Shown: positions 11,722 through 23,519 of the stretch, in pieces | Numbering within the stretch: position 1 is the first letter of the stretch | Layout of the letters: every line of letters starts with the position of its first letter | NCBI GenBank assembly: GCA_025403435.1 | Contig: JAJQZP010000409.1 | Location: forward strand, 372,001 to 436,000 | Length of the DNA: 64,000 bases | DNA from: Artocarpus heterophyllus | Lineage: Eukaryota > Streptophyta > Magnoliopsida > Rosales > Moraceae | Direction of reading: 5' to 3' | Position numbers and translations under genes: made by a program | Notes under the pieces: generated by a model | Seen by the model: only the letters and a program-made list of their open reading frames with translations | Told to the model about the DNA's origin: nothing | Database searches by the model: none

Positions 11722-13541
11722 TGTTGGAAAATGAGTATGTAGTAGAATTTTAAAAATTTTAAAATAGAGTATTTTTCAAAACACAAGTTAGACATGTTAT
11801 ATATATAAATTAATGACAGATCTTACTAACCTTTTGTATACTAAAGTAGGCTCGTATCTGTATAGAGAAGAACGTTCCAGAAGAGTCTCAACCAACTGGT
11901 CTTCTTTGCTATTCTCTATCCATGATTGGAGTGTGGGTAGCTACACGTCGTACAGCTCTTCCCCCAATGATTTTCCTTCTAACCACTTGAGAAGACTTAA
12001 AGCTAAGATTCTTGATTGTAAACAATAGATCTCAGGGAGTTTTAGAGTTTCTCATACTAGAGTACTTACTCTATGCTTCTCAATTGATCTAAATAACTAA
12101 GAACACTCACTCCTTATTTATAATGGTCGAATTTGGGATCAATCCCTATGAGATAAGGCCAAAATTTGAATCTAAATAAACTTCTGATGAAAAACACGTC
12201 TAAAAAGCGTATACAGATTATCGCACGATCGGCAGGCCAAACTTTCCCATTGGCCTACTGAAGTTACTCTATCGGTAAGCTGAACTAATGCATCAGCTTG
12301 CCGAACTTACGATAATTTGATCCCTAAGAATATCCTATTTTTCACATGAGATTCTTAGATAGAGCCTTAGTTTTAATTCAAATAACCCAATAGGCTTTTA
12401 GTGGAGTAGCGCTAGAGTTGATAATTTTAAAATATGTATATGAGATATTGTATTTTATAATTATAGGAGCTTGAACTATATAGGTCCATCGGGTTCTCTT
12501 TGCTAGCTCATAATAAATCCTATAACGATACGATATGTTTTTCCTACATAATGGTGACTTATGTTAAATTATTAGATTGACTAAAATTCGATAAGATTGG
12601 ATAGTTTATGTTAGTTTATCTATTAAATTAAATTTGTAAATTAATTCAAGACTAAGCTAACCATCCATGACATATCATGATGTGTTACATCCCTATAGAA
12701 TATTCATAATTGGCTTAAGGATGAATTTCGCTTTGCCATTTTAATTATTTTTATCTTATGTTCCATTATCACACCATTGGAATACTAAGTGTCTATAGAT
12801 AGTATACCATTTAATTACACTTATGTATCCAAATTATTGAGCACTCTAGTGTTCCAATTATAGAATAATGCATGTAAAAGAATATTATTAACACTAGAAA
12901 AAGAGCTATAGATTCCATATATATGAATAACAAGTCTATACAATCAAGAGTCATGTCTCTAACATACCAGTATACGTACCATCATTAAGTCAGGATGTCA
13001 TCTTTTGGTACATCAAAAGATATAAGTCAAGAATATAGGCTTATTTGTCATTTCAAGATTAAGACACAACGCATATGATTGTCTAAAATGAATTGATTTG
13101 CACAAATATAATTATTAATCCAAATTAATTCAACTTTATGTCCTGATCCAATATATCATTACCTACAACAATGCACTGATGTTTCTACTCGCGGAATCCT
13201 ACTTCAATGACTAAGACATGCCATCTCCTGTTAGGGATGTAGATGACATAATAATCTTAGCATGAATAAAGTGCCTAACTTTATTCCTTCAATTGTGGAT
13301 CTTATGATTTGGACTTTCACCTTTAAGTTTCATGTCTTCCGCATAATCTGTCCATCATATGCGTGATTCTTAAAAGTTGAGACCGATAGTCTTAGGCTTT
13401 TGTTTGCTTATCATGTATTCAACAAATATGAACATAAAGAGGACAACATTTGATAGATGAATAGTAAATAAACTCTTTATTGATAAAATGTCTCCAAAAA
13501 TAAATTACAACATTTTACTCCTGAGGGCATCATGTCTAACA
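11722..13541 (-). mobile_element. 5' LTR of copia copy C
   Basis: An LTR of 1,820 bp, shorter and more diverged than in A or B. On the minus strand it starts TGTTAGACATGATGCCC and ends TTTTCCAACA. TATA is at 12115-12122; the U3 dyads at about 12230-12310 are badly eroded. It interrupts gypsy 3' LTR sequence next to TGAGC (13542-13546). Its divergence and position make it the oldest of the three left-hand copies. Confidence 0.85.
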
Positions 13542-15599
13542 TGAGCATCGACATACCTAGTAGGGAATACCACTAATCACATTTAGGTTTCATTAATTAC
13601 CACATTAACACTTGCATGGTTAGTCAGTCACATAATTATTCATCTTATAACAATTCCATTATGTTCATTCCTAGTAGATACCCTGCATTGAACATTACTA
13701 AGTTCCATTCTTTTACATATATACATATTAAGATTATTCAATGTTTGTCAGTATCCATAAAAAATTGAGATTTACTCTCTTTTTACTTAATGAAACCACA
13801 TAGGCGTGCTTGACAACTCTAATCATTCATTCCAAAGTCGTCAGTGAGGCGACATTAAGCCCTGAATCCTTACTAAGTCGATTCCTATATAGTGTGTTCT
13901 GAGACTTTCGATCCACGAGAGCGTCATCACCTCCCACTATTTACTTTTTAAGGTATTCGTGCTAAAGGATATAACTGCCGTCCTCTTCACGTCTTACAAT
14001 TCCTCTCATAACCATTCATTTTGTTTAGAGTTAGTATTTCCTAGCCATGCTTCTCAAATTATATCAACACATATCAAATTAGTTTAATCTCGCTGTATAT
14101 TATAGGACGAGTTCATATTACTATGTCATTAATAATTCATATTATAACAATTCAACATATATATATACACATATATATCTTGCAATGCAAAGAGTTGATT
14201 TTTAATTCTACAAAACCTCACAAAAGATGAGTAATAGAATCCTTACTTCTTTGGTGAATAATCTACTGATAACTTCTAGCTTACAAAACTAAGTTCACCA
14301 CATAGGCTCTTAGTGCATCGTTATCCTAAGACGTATAAAAGTAACCATACTTAACTTAAATCCTAATCTATGATTATGTCAATTTACCATTTATTTTTAT
14401 TAGTATGTCATAATCATTAATATGCTAAAAATATGAATATCAATTTTTCCAACTTAGTTTTAGTAAATTATGAAATAAATAAAGTAAAAATAAAATAAAA
14501 ACGACCGAATTTTATTTTGGTATAAAATATGTTAGAATGGATTTTTAAAATAAATAATATGATTTTAAAATATTTAGAAATAAAATAATTAAAAAGTTTG
14601 ATATTCATTAAAATAAAATTATTTGTAATTACAAACTTTATAGACAAATATTTATTATTTTAAAAACACTAGTTGTTTGATAATTATCCTTATTCTTTTG
14701 TTTGTTTTTTTTTATTTCTTCCTTGGGTTGTGGGTTCTGGGTTCGAACCTCATATGCAGCATAAAACCTGGCCTTTTTTTTAGGTAAATCTCCATTTGGA
14801 AAGATGACGTGTATTTTTTTGTGAAAGACAGATTTTCACCTGTAAATTTTTCCACAAAGAACCCAAAATCCAAATTTTGAGTTTTTCTTCAAAATCTTAG
14901 CTTTCTAACAGCTTTCTAAGTATAAAAACAATGTATAAACAATATATAATATCTATATAATATAAACTTATTTCCATAGATTTCCATACTCAAAACATAA
15001 TCAAAATCTAAGTTTTAAATTTTCAAAAGCTTACCTCAAATCTAAGCTAAAAGTGTTGATTTGATCACCAAAATCTCATTGATTTGAAGCCCTGTGAGTT
15101 GCTAGGAGGATGTTTTTGTGACTTGGGTGGAAAAATAGCTTGAATCTAACTTGATGATCCTTCGGTGTTTCTCTATTATTGAGTCATTACGGGTGTAAAG
15201 AAGAAGCAAAGGAAGAAGGAAAAGAAGGAAAAAAAAAGGAAGTGAAACAAAGAAGAGGAAATGAAAGAATAAAAAGAGAAATGAATAATCACATTCCTTT
15301 AATCAAGGGGTGTTGTCTGATCTTTGTTTGAGGATAAAATAAGAAGGGAAGCATGAATTAGTCTCCATCGGAGACTTTGGTGCACAAAATGTCAAATAAC
15401 ATATTTGTAATTAAATAAAAGTTCTAAAGGTATTTTGGTAAATGTGCTAAATAGATGTGGGAAAATTTTAGAAAAATTAAAGATAGGTAGAATAAATAAT
15501 ATGGAATAAATTTTAGATGCAACAAAATTTTATAAAATTTAAATTGGCACACTAATAATTAAATCATCCTCAAAATTTCCATACAACTAAACATGACAT
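13542..15599 (-). mobile_element. Presumed 3' LTR sequence of the base gypsy element
   Basis: About 2.06 kb of non-coding sequence just downstream (on minus) of the gypsy chromodomain, cut at its left by copia C. No long frame is seen. It holds a purine-rich tract at about 15193-15290 and an isolated GGTTCGAACC at 14740-14749. No polypurine tract or clear TG start is visible at the pol end: after GGAAATTTTGAGGATGA the sequence departs from the pattern expected for this clade. The exact LTR border is therefore uncertain. Confidence 0.55.
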
Positions 15600-16720
15600 T
15601 TTAAACAAATGTGGATATTTCTCTCTCATTACAGACTCAAGTTCCCAAGTAGTTTCCTCAACATCATGATTTCACCACATCACTTTCACTAGAGGGATTT
15701 CACGACAACGTAAGATTTTCACCTCATGATCTAGTATCTAAATTGGAACTTGCTCATAAGTCGTATCTCCCTAAATAAGGACATCTATCCATAAGTTAAC
15801 ATGTGACGGGTCTGGCTCATATTTTCTCAACATCGACACATGGAATACATTATGTACATGGGACAATTGAGGTTGTAGGTCTAAACGGTAAGCAAGCGAT
15901 CCAATCCATTCCACAATCTTGAATGGTTCTGTATACCTTGGTGCTAGCTTACCGCTAACACCAAATCGAGATACACTATGCTTTGGTTTCACTTTCAGAA
16001 ATGCATAATCTCTAACCATGAACTCTAATGGTCGCCTTCTTTTATCCGTATAACTCTTCTGTTGATTTTGAGCTATCTTAAGGTGTTCACTAATAATCCA
16101 GGTATTATCTGTTGTTTCCTTGATAAATTGAGGTATGAGATCAAGACGCTCTTCCTTTTCAGCCAAATATAGTGGAGATGTGCAAGGCTTATCATATAAA
16201 GCCTCCCATAGAGCCAATCCAATACTTGCTTGATAACTATTGTTTTATGCGAACTTAACATATAGTAACTATGTGGTCCAATTAGTTCAAAAGTCCAACA
16301 CACAAGCTCAAAGCATATCCTCAAGAATATGGATGACACATTTAGATCGCCCATCTATTTGAGAATGAAAAGTAGTATCGAAGCTTAGTTGAGCTCCTAA
16401 AGTTTTCGATAATCCTCTCTAAAACTTCTATGTGAAACGGGTATCCCTATTGGAGACTATTGACATTGGTACATCATGTAATGTCACTATCTTTTTTATA
16501 TACAACTTAAATAGGTTGGATATATTATAGCTTGTTCTGATTAGGATGAAGTGGGCTATTTTAGCCAAATGGCCCATAATTATCCAAACAGCATCATGTC
16601 CCATTTGAGTCCCAGGAAATCTAGTAACAAAATCCATTGTCACATGGTCCAACTTCCATTCTAGAATAGGTAGGCTTTTTAGCTCACCTCTAGGCTTTTA
16701 ATGTTCTACTTCGACTTGTT
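15600..16720 (-). pseudogene. Ty3/gypsy integrase core and chromodomain, degenerate
   Basis: The minus strand reads CQQVEVEH at 16720, then the integrase core (VTMDFVTRFPG with the first catalytic Asp; SNRDTRFT with the second), GLALWEALYDKPCTSP, a GKLAPRYTEPFKI segment and HNVFHVSMLRKY. Past a stop at 15771 it continues as a chromodomain (IPLVKVMW, EETTWELESVMREKYPHLF) to about 15600. Several stops lie between 16217 and 16428. The expected SER triad near 16334-16354 reads SKC, so the catalytic Glu is Lys. A chromodomain after integrase defines chromoviruses; Tekay/Del membership is inferred. Confidence 0.85.
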
Positions 16721-16725
16721 GACAC

Positions 16726-16991
16726 TGTTAGACATGTATGCCATAATGAGTAAAATGTTTATAGAGATTTTTTTATCAATAAAGAATTTATGTATTATTT
16801 ATATATCAAATCTTGTCCTCTTTACATTCATATTTGTTGAATGTACGTTAAGCAAACAATAGTCTAAGACTGTCGGTCTAAACCTTTAAAAATTGGGCAT
16901 ATGATGGACAAATTATGCGGAAGACACGATTCTTAAGGTGACGGTCTAAATTATAAGATCCGCAATGGAAGGAATAAAGTTAGGCATTTTA
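16726..16991 (+). mobile_element. Copy D 5' LTR, first part
   Basis: The first 266 bp of the D 5' LTR, starting TGTTAGACATGTATGCC. It ends with TTTTA (16987-16991), the left TSD of copy E. The LTR resumes after the duplicate TTTTA at 28079-28083. Confidence 0.88.
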
Positions 16992-18860
16992 TGTTAGACA
17001 TGTATGCCCTAAGGAGTAAAAATGTAATACGTTTTTGGAGACATTTTTATCAATAAAGAATTTATTCATTTATATATACCAAATCTTGTCCTCTTTATGT
17101 TCATATTTGTTGAATGTATCATAAGCAAACAGTAGTCTGAGACTGTCAGTCTAAACCTTAAGAATTGGGCATATGATGGACTGATTATACGGAAGACACG
17201 ATTCTTAAGGTGATGGTCTAAAACATATGATCCGCAATCGAGGGAATAAAGTTGGGCGCTTTATTCATGTAAAGATTGTTATGTTGTCTATATCCCTTAT
17301 GGGAGATGGTTTGTCTTGACCATCGGAGTTGGACTCCATGAATAGAAACATTGGCACGTTGTCATAGGTGACGATATGTTGGATCGGGACATAAAGTGAA
17401 TTGATTTGGATTAATAATTCTGTCTTGGCAAATCGATTCACTTTAGACAATCATTTGTATTATATCTTAATCCTGAGATGAATAGTGGACCCGTTATCTC
17501 GACTTGTGTCTTTTGATGTACCAAAACGTGACACATATATCTCAATAGTGGTATGCATGTCGGTACGTTGGAGGCATGACTCTTGATAGAATAGACTTGT
17601 TATTCATAGATATGGAATCCATAGCTCCTCTTTAGGAGTAATGATATCCTCTTATATGCGTTGTCCTGTAATTGGAAAACTGGAGCGCTCAACCATTTGG
17701 ATACATAGGTGTAACGGAATGGTATACTATCTTTGGATGGTAAGTTTTCTAATGGTGAGACAATGGAACGTAAGATAAAAATAATTAGGAAGGTAAGATA
17801 GAACTTGTCCTTAAGCCGATTATGGATGATCATATGGGGATACAATACACTATGATATGTCATGGAGACTTAGCTACATGAGCTTCGTAATTCTATAAAG
17901 TTTGGGAGTGCAGCTCCAAGCTTTTAGTGTAGTTGATAATTGTGAAATGTATATCTGGGATATTGGGTTTCATAATTATTATGACCTTGAACTTTATAGG
18001 TCCATTTTGGTCCCCTTTGCTAGCTCACAAAATCCTATAACGACACGGCATGCTTTTTCAATAATTGGTGACTTATGGACAAATTAGATCAAGATAAACT
18101 TGTAGAATTATTGTGAATTGATTTATTTTCTTAGAGATTATCTTGATAAAGTTTGTTTTGATCAGATAACTTCTCTATTGGGTTATTTGAATAAAAACTG
18201 AGACTTTATCCTTTAGAATCTCGGGTGAAAAATAAAAGATTCACGAAGATTTTTTCTTGGGAGTTTGGCATGCCAAATGACGTGTTCGACCTGCCGATGG
18301 GGCTTGTTTGGCCTGTCGATCAGGCTGTTCGGCCTGTCGATCAACGAGAGATAAGATTACGCATTTTCACACGGATCTTATCAGATATTGATCCGAACTT
18401 GATTCTGTTTTGAGTTTTTGAGACCTAATCTGATAAGGACTGACTCTAGGACCAATAGCTATATAAAGGGAGTGAGTCTCATGATTTACTCAGATCAATT
18501 TGAGAGATTAAGAGTGATACTCTTCTAGTGAGCATCTAAAAACTCCCTGAGAGCTTTTGTTCACAAATCACGAACACTAGCTTTGGGTTCTCTCTATTGG
18601 TTGGAAGGAGAGTCACCGGTGGAAGAGCTGTACATGTGAGCTCACACTCACTCCAATTGTGGATAGAGAATAGCAAAGAAGTCCAGTTGGTTGAGGCTTT
18701 TCTAGAACGTTACTTCTCTACACAGGTTGCGGAGGTTCTTCGGCACACAAAGGTTAGTAAGATCTATCTAATTTATACATATAACATGTCAAACTTGTGT
18801 TTTGAAAATTACTATGATGAAAATTTTTTAAAAATTCTGCTACGCACTTTGTTTCCAACA
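16992..18860 (+). mobile_element. 5' LTR of copia copy E
   Basis: A 1,869-bp LTR from TGTTAGACATG to TTTCCAACA. TATA is TATATAAA at 18460-18467. It is about 140 bp shorter than the E 3' LTR because a stretch covering most of the 80-bp tandem pair is missing near 18074. U3 dyads at about 18260-18345 enclose TGACGTG. The primer site just after it reads TGATATCAGAGA (18863-18874), with two changes from consensus. Confidence 0.9.
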
Positions 18861-19378
18861 ATTGATATCAGAGACATTGTTTTTATATAAATTTACAAGT
18901 TTGTGATCATGTTATATGCATAAATTTTGTGATCTTAATCTCTCCTATGCTTGAATTAAGTTTTATAGAGAGATGGCACTCTAGGTTTCTATATAATATA
19001 TATGTTGTCATGGATTATGTGGTGAATATTTATTAATTAATTTTGGTTGATTAAATCATTGTTTAATTATTAATTAATTAATTAATTCATACCAGTTATG
19101 GTTCCTCAGAGGTTAGAATGTGTATCTAAGTTTTTCATGTAATTAATTGGCGGACTATCATCTCCGTCTAGGAATTGTTATTTAATTTTAAATTTGTAAA
19201 AATTTTGTAATTAAATGATTATTCAGAGAAGACGGAACGAGAAGTCGGATCTTAGAGATAGATGATGGCGCCTCCAGGTATTTCCTGAGTCTCTAATTTT
19301 ATGTTTTTGAATTGTTGAAAATAAAATTGATAAATTGCATTAAAGTTGTATCTTTTGGAACAAGTTTTTTCTGCTCGG

Positions 19379-19600
19379 TTGGCATGTCGGACGTCATAGT
19401 TTGGCAGGCCGATGGTCACAGATCGGCAGGCCGGACGTGTGGTCTGGCAGGCCAACAGTGAGGCAGAAATTGGGGTGCTCTGCCGGCAGGCCAAACTTTT
19501 AGTTCGGCAGGCCGATGTATTAGATCGGCAGGCCGATGTATTAGATCGGCAGGCCGATGAAGCATGACCGGTAGGCCGATCATCCAGATCGGCTTGCTGA
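19379..19600 (+). repeat. Dyad array, copy E leader (ten units)
   Basis: Units begin at 19379, 19401, 19423, 19444, 19483, 19504, 19525, 19546, 19568 and 19589. The steps are 22, 22, 21, 39, 21, 21, 21, 22 and 21 bp. The 39-bp break after the fourth unit matches A and G. The units at 19525 and 19546 include an exact 21-bp duplication, so the second group has expanded to six. Confidence 0.85.
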
Positions 19601-20104
19601 CCGAGAGCTGCCAAGTGTCCAGAAAAGGTGCAATTTTCCAGTGCAGTTTTAATTTTATTTTTGGGACGATTCTAAGAAACATTAAATTTGGATATGACCA
19701 GAAATATGAAGTATTTGATTCATATGGGATTGAAGACTTGAAGATGGGTATTACATGAAGAAGGATACAGCTTGAGGATTCAAGGATGAAGAATCGATAA
19801 ATGTCTCGATTATTCTCTTGTAATCTTAGTTTTCTATTCTCTAGGGTGGAACCATAATATTATGGTTATTATTATTTTGCTTGTAGCTTTGCTTGATTGC
19901 TTTGCTTGTTTGCATTATAATATGATTTACCATGTATATTGATAACATGTCATATAGGATAAGGAGTGCCACTCATATTAAAATTGTTTATGCATAATTT
20001 TAAAATAAAACCTTGATTTCAAAAGATTGAGTGGGAGAAGGTTTTCGAAGAGAGGACCTAAGGCCTCCATCATTGGTCCATGGAAGAACATGGTGGTCCC
20101 GACC

Positions 20105-20401
20105 CCTAGGAAGGGATTTCTATCATGTACCATATTGGATATCTGAAAGGATAAGGTATTTTAGTATGATTTATGGTTGCACACCCCTAGGTGGTGATTA
20201 TAAATCATGGATAAAATATTCAAACAGTGGTTATACACTCACGTTAATTTTATTATTAACCTCCCCTAGGAGCTCCGTTAATAAAATTAATGGCCTAAGA
20301 AATGATTATTAGTATATACTAGATCATACGGGTCCTGGATGGCATATATTAATCAGGAGGGGATCCGTGTTCTTGATTGAATTTGGCATGACTCCCCTAG
20401 G
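20105..20401 (+). repeat. CCTAGG hairpin block, copy E leader
   Basis: CCTAGG is at 20105-20110, 20186-20191, 20265-20270 and 20396-20401 (steps 81, 79, 131). The second sits inside a stem of ATGATTTAT (20166-20174) and ATAAATCAT (20200-20208), a 9-bp perfect match, with CACC/GGTG closing the tip. The third is flanked by ATTAAC (20255-20260) and GTTAAT (20277-20282). The fourth is flanked by GAATT (20379-20383) and AATTC (20411-20415). Confidence 0.75.
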
Positions 20402-20560
20402 AGCTTGTTGAATTCTAAGTTGGGAATTATCGTTGTAAGGTTGTGATATTTTCAAGGTTTTGACACATAAACGCATTTGTATGATTTTACATGATTGTGT
20501 TATCTTACTAAATTATTATATATGTTTGCTTATATTTGGTATATGATTCGCTTATATTTG

Positions 20561-21509
20561 TTCTTTGAGACTCTGCCTAAGGAATTTATTCCATTTAGAG
20601 CTACTTTTAATTTAAGTAATAGACGGGATATGACCTTGACAGAACTGATGAAATAGTTACAGGAGCTCGAATTGCTGATCAAGGGAGTCTCCTACTGGTG
20701 GTGAGGCCAACATTGTAGCTGCTTCGGGTTCCAATCCTAACTCAGGGAATGGAAAGAACCAACGGGCCAAGAACGGGAAGTCTTCTATTCCTGCTGCTAC
20801 CAAGAGCAAGAAGAAGAAGAAGAAGAAGAACCCAAAGAAGCTTAAGTGCTTCTTCTGTGGTAAAGTCGGGCATATAAAGAAGCATTGCAAGGACATCCTT
20901 TCCAAGGGAGGTAGGTTTGATCTTCTATATTTAGAAACTCGTTTGGTTGAGGAATCCAGTGACATCTAGGTCATAGATTCCGGTGCAACTAATCATGTTT
21001 GTGTTTCTCTGTAGGAATTCAAAGAAGCGAGAAGTCTGCTATGAGAAGACTTAACGCTTCGGATGGGCGATGGACCCTTGGTCTCAACGGAAGCAGTGGG
21101 AGATGTCCATCTTTACATTAATAATTATAGGAATTTAATTTTGCGAGATTGTTTTTATGTTCCTATATTTAAAAGGAATTTAATTTCTGTATGTTCTTTA
21201 TTCAAAGACTCCTACGTGGTATATTTTAATGAAAAAGTGGTGATTCGTAAAAATAAATCTTTTATCTGTTCTGGATGGATGCAAAATAATCTATATTTTA
21301 TCAAACCTAAGATGGACTTATTGCTTAATGCTGAGATAAATGATAATGACTCAAAAAGACTTAAAAATTCCCGCTCTAATAAGACTTATCTTTGGCATTT
21401 GTGCCTTGGCCATATTAACCTGAATAGGATTCAAAGGTTGGTAAGGGATGGACCTTTAAGTCACCTAAAGGTGGAATCTATACCACAATGTGAATCTTGT
21501 TTGGAGGGT
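20561..21509 (+). pseudogene. Copy E gag-pol, 5' part, truncated and frameshifted
   Basis: Reading starts in mid gag at [21 protein letters not shown]; the N-terminal gag is deleted. An in-frame TAG follows LTELMK, and an extra G in AAGGGAGTC shifts the frame. The Lys tract, the zinc knuckle ([14 protein letters not shown]) and a protease with intact DSGATNH follow. A clear frame from MGDG at 21063 covers the integrase N-terminal zinc region, with HLCLGHI and QCESCLEGK. Solo LTR F then interrupts it. Confidence 0.88.
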
Positions 21510-21514
21510 AAAAT

Positions 21515-23514
21515 TTTTAGACATGTATGCCCTAAGGAGTAAAAATGTAATACATTTTTGGAGACATTTTTATCAATAAAGAATTTATTCATTTATATAT
21601 ACCAAATCTTGTCCTCTTTATGTTCATATTTGTTGAATGTATGATAAGCAGACAATAGTCTGAGACTGTCAGTCCAAACCTTAAGAATTGGGCATATGAT
21701 GGACAGATTATGTGGAAGACACGATTCTTAAGGTGACGGTCTAAAACATGATCCGCAATCGAGGGAATAAAGTTGGGCGCTTTATTCATGTAAAGATTTT
21801 AATGTTGTCTATATCCCTTTTGGGAGATGGTTTGTCTTGGCCATCGGAGTTGGACTCCGTGAATAGAAACATTGGCACGTTGTCATGGGTGACGATGTGT
21901 TGGATCGGGACATAAAGTGAATTGATTTGGATTAATAATTCTATCTCGGCAAATCGATTTAGTTTAGGCAGTCATTTGTATTGTATCTTAATCCTGAGAT
22001 GAATAGTGGGCCCGATGTCTCGACTTGTGTCTTTTGATGTGCCAAAGGGTGACACCCACATCTCAATAGTGGTATGCATACCGGTACGTTGGAGGCATGA
22101 CTCTTGATAGCGTAGACTTGTTATTCATAGACATAGAATCCATAGCTCCTCTTTAGGAGTAATGATATCCTCTTATATGCGTTGTCCTGTAATTGGAAAA
22201 CTAGAGCGCTCAACCATTTGGATACATAGGTGTAACCGAATGGAATACTTTCTTTGGATGGTAAGTTTTCTAATGGTGAGACAATGGAACGTAAGATAAA
22301 AATAATCAGGAAGGTAAGATAGAACTTGTCCTTAAGCCGATTATGGATGATCATATGGGGATACGATACACTTTGATATGTCATGGAGACTTAGCTACAC
22401 GAGCTTTGTAATTCTATAAAGTTCGAGAGTGCAGCTCCAAGCTTTTAGTGGAGTAGCGTTGGAGTTGATAATTGTGAAATGTATATATGGGATATTAGGT
22501 TTCATAATTATCACGAGCATGAATTTATAGGTCCATTTTGGTCCCCTTTGCTAGCTCACAAAGTCCGGTAACGACACGGCGTGCTTTTCCAATAATTGGT
22601 GACTTATGTCGGATTTATCAGATTAGTTTAAAATTTGTAAGAATCAAATAATTCATGTCTATTTACCGGTTGAATTAATTTTGTAAGAAATTAGTTCAAG
22701 ATAAACTTGTTGAATTATTGCGATCAGATAATTCTTGTCTGTTTATCGGTTGTTTTAATTTTGGACAAATTAGAACAAGATAAACTTGTAGAATTATTGT
22801 GAATTAATTTATTTTCTTAGAGATTATCTTGATAAAGTTTGTTTTGATCAGATAACTTCTCTATTGGGTTATTTGAATCAAAACTGAGACTTTATCCTTT
22901 AGAATCTCGGGTGGAAAAAAAAAGATTCGCAGAGATTTTTTCTCGGGAGTTTGGCCTGTCGGATGATGTGGTCGGCCTGTCGAACTGGCCTGTTTGGCCT
23001 GCCGATCAACGGGAGATAAGATTACGCATTTTCACGCGGATCTTATCAGATATTGATCCGAACTTGATTCTATTTCGAGTTTTTGAGATATGGACTGACC
23101 CCAGGACCAATAGGTATAAAAAGGGAGTGAGTCTCATGATTTACTTAGATAAATTTGAGAGATTAAGAGTGATACTCTTCTAGTGAGCATCTGAAAACTC
23201 CCAAAAAGCTTTTGTTCACAAATCACGAGCACTAGCTTTGGGTTCTCTCTATTGGTTGGAAGGAGAGTCACAGGTGGAAGAGCTGTACGTGTGAGCCCAC
23301 GCTCACTCCGGTTGTGGATAGAAAATAGCAAAGAAGACCAGTTGGTTGAGGCTCTTTTGGAACGTTACTTCTCTACACAGGTTGCAGAGGTTCTTTGGCA
23401 CACTAAGGTTAGTAAGATCTATTTAATTTATACATATGACATGTCAAACTTGTGTTTTGGAAATTACTCTGATGAAAAAATTTTAACATTTTGCTGCAAA
23501 CTTTGTTTCCAACA
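21515..23514 (+). mobile_element. Solo LTR F of the same copia family
   Basis: A lone 2,000-bp LTR in the integrase region of E, flanked by the exact TSD AAAAT (21510-21514 and 23515-23519). No internal sequence is present, so it is most likely the product of LTR-LTR recombination. It starts TTTTAGACATG rather than TG, ends TTTCCAACA, has TATA at 23115-23122, and has dyads at about 22950-23010. Removing it and one AAAAT restores GGTAAAATGAACAAAAG, matching the sister copies. Confidence 0.93.
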
Positions 23515-23519
23515 AAAAT

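Larger units (their letters stand above)
18861..20560 (+). other. Leader of copia copy E
   Basis: About 1.7 kb of non-coding leader, holding the dyad array (19379-19600) and CCTAGG block (20105-20401). It runs to TATATGATTC, where the sister copies continue to the gag ATG. Here the sequence jumps into mid gag, so the leader end and the first part of gag (about 490 bp) are deleted. Confidence 0.8.

Noticed and set aside
16726..16991. A separate truncated LTR next to copy E
   Set aside because: It is the beginning of the D 5' LTR: the sequence resumes exactly after the duplicated TTTTA at 28079-28083.
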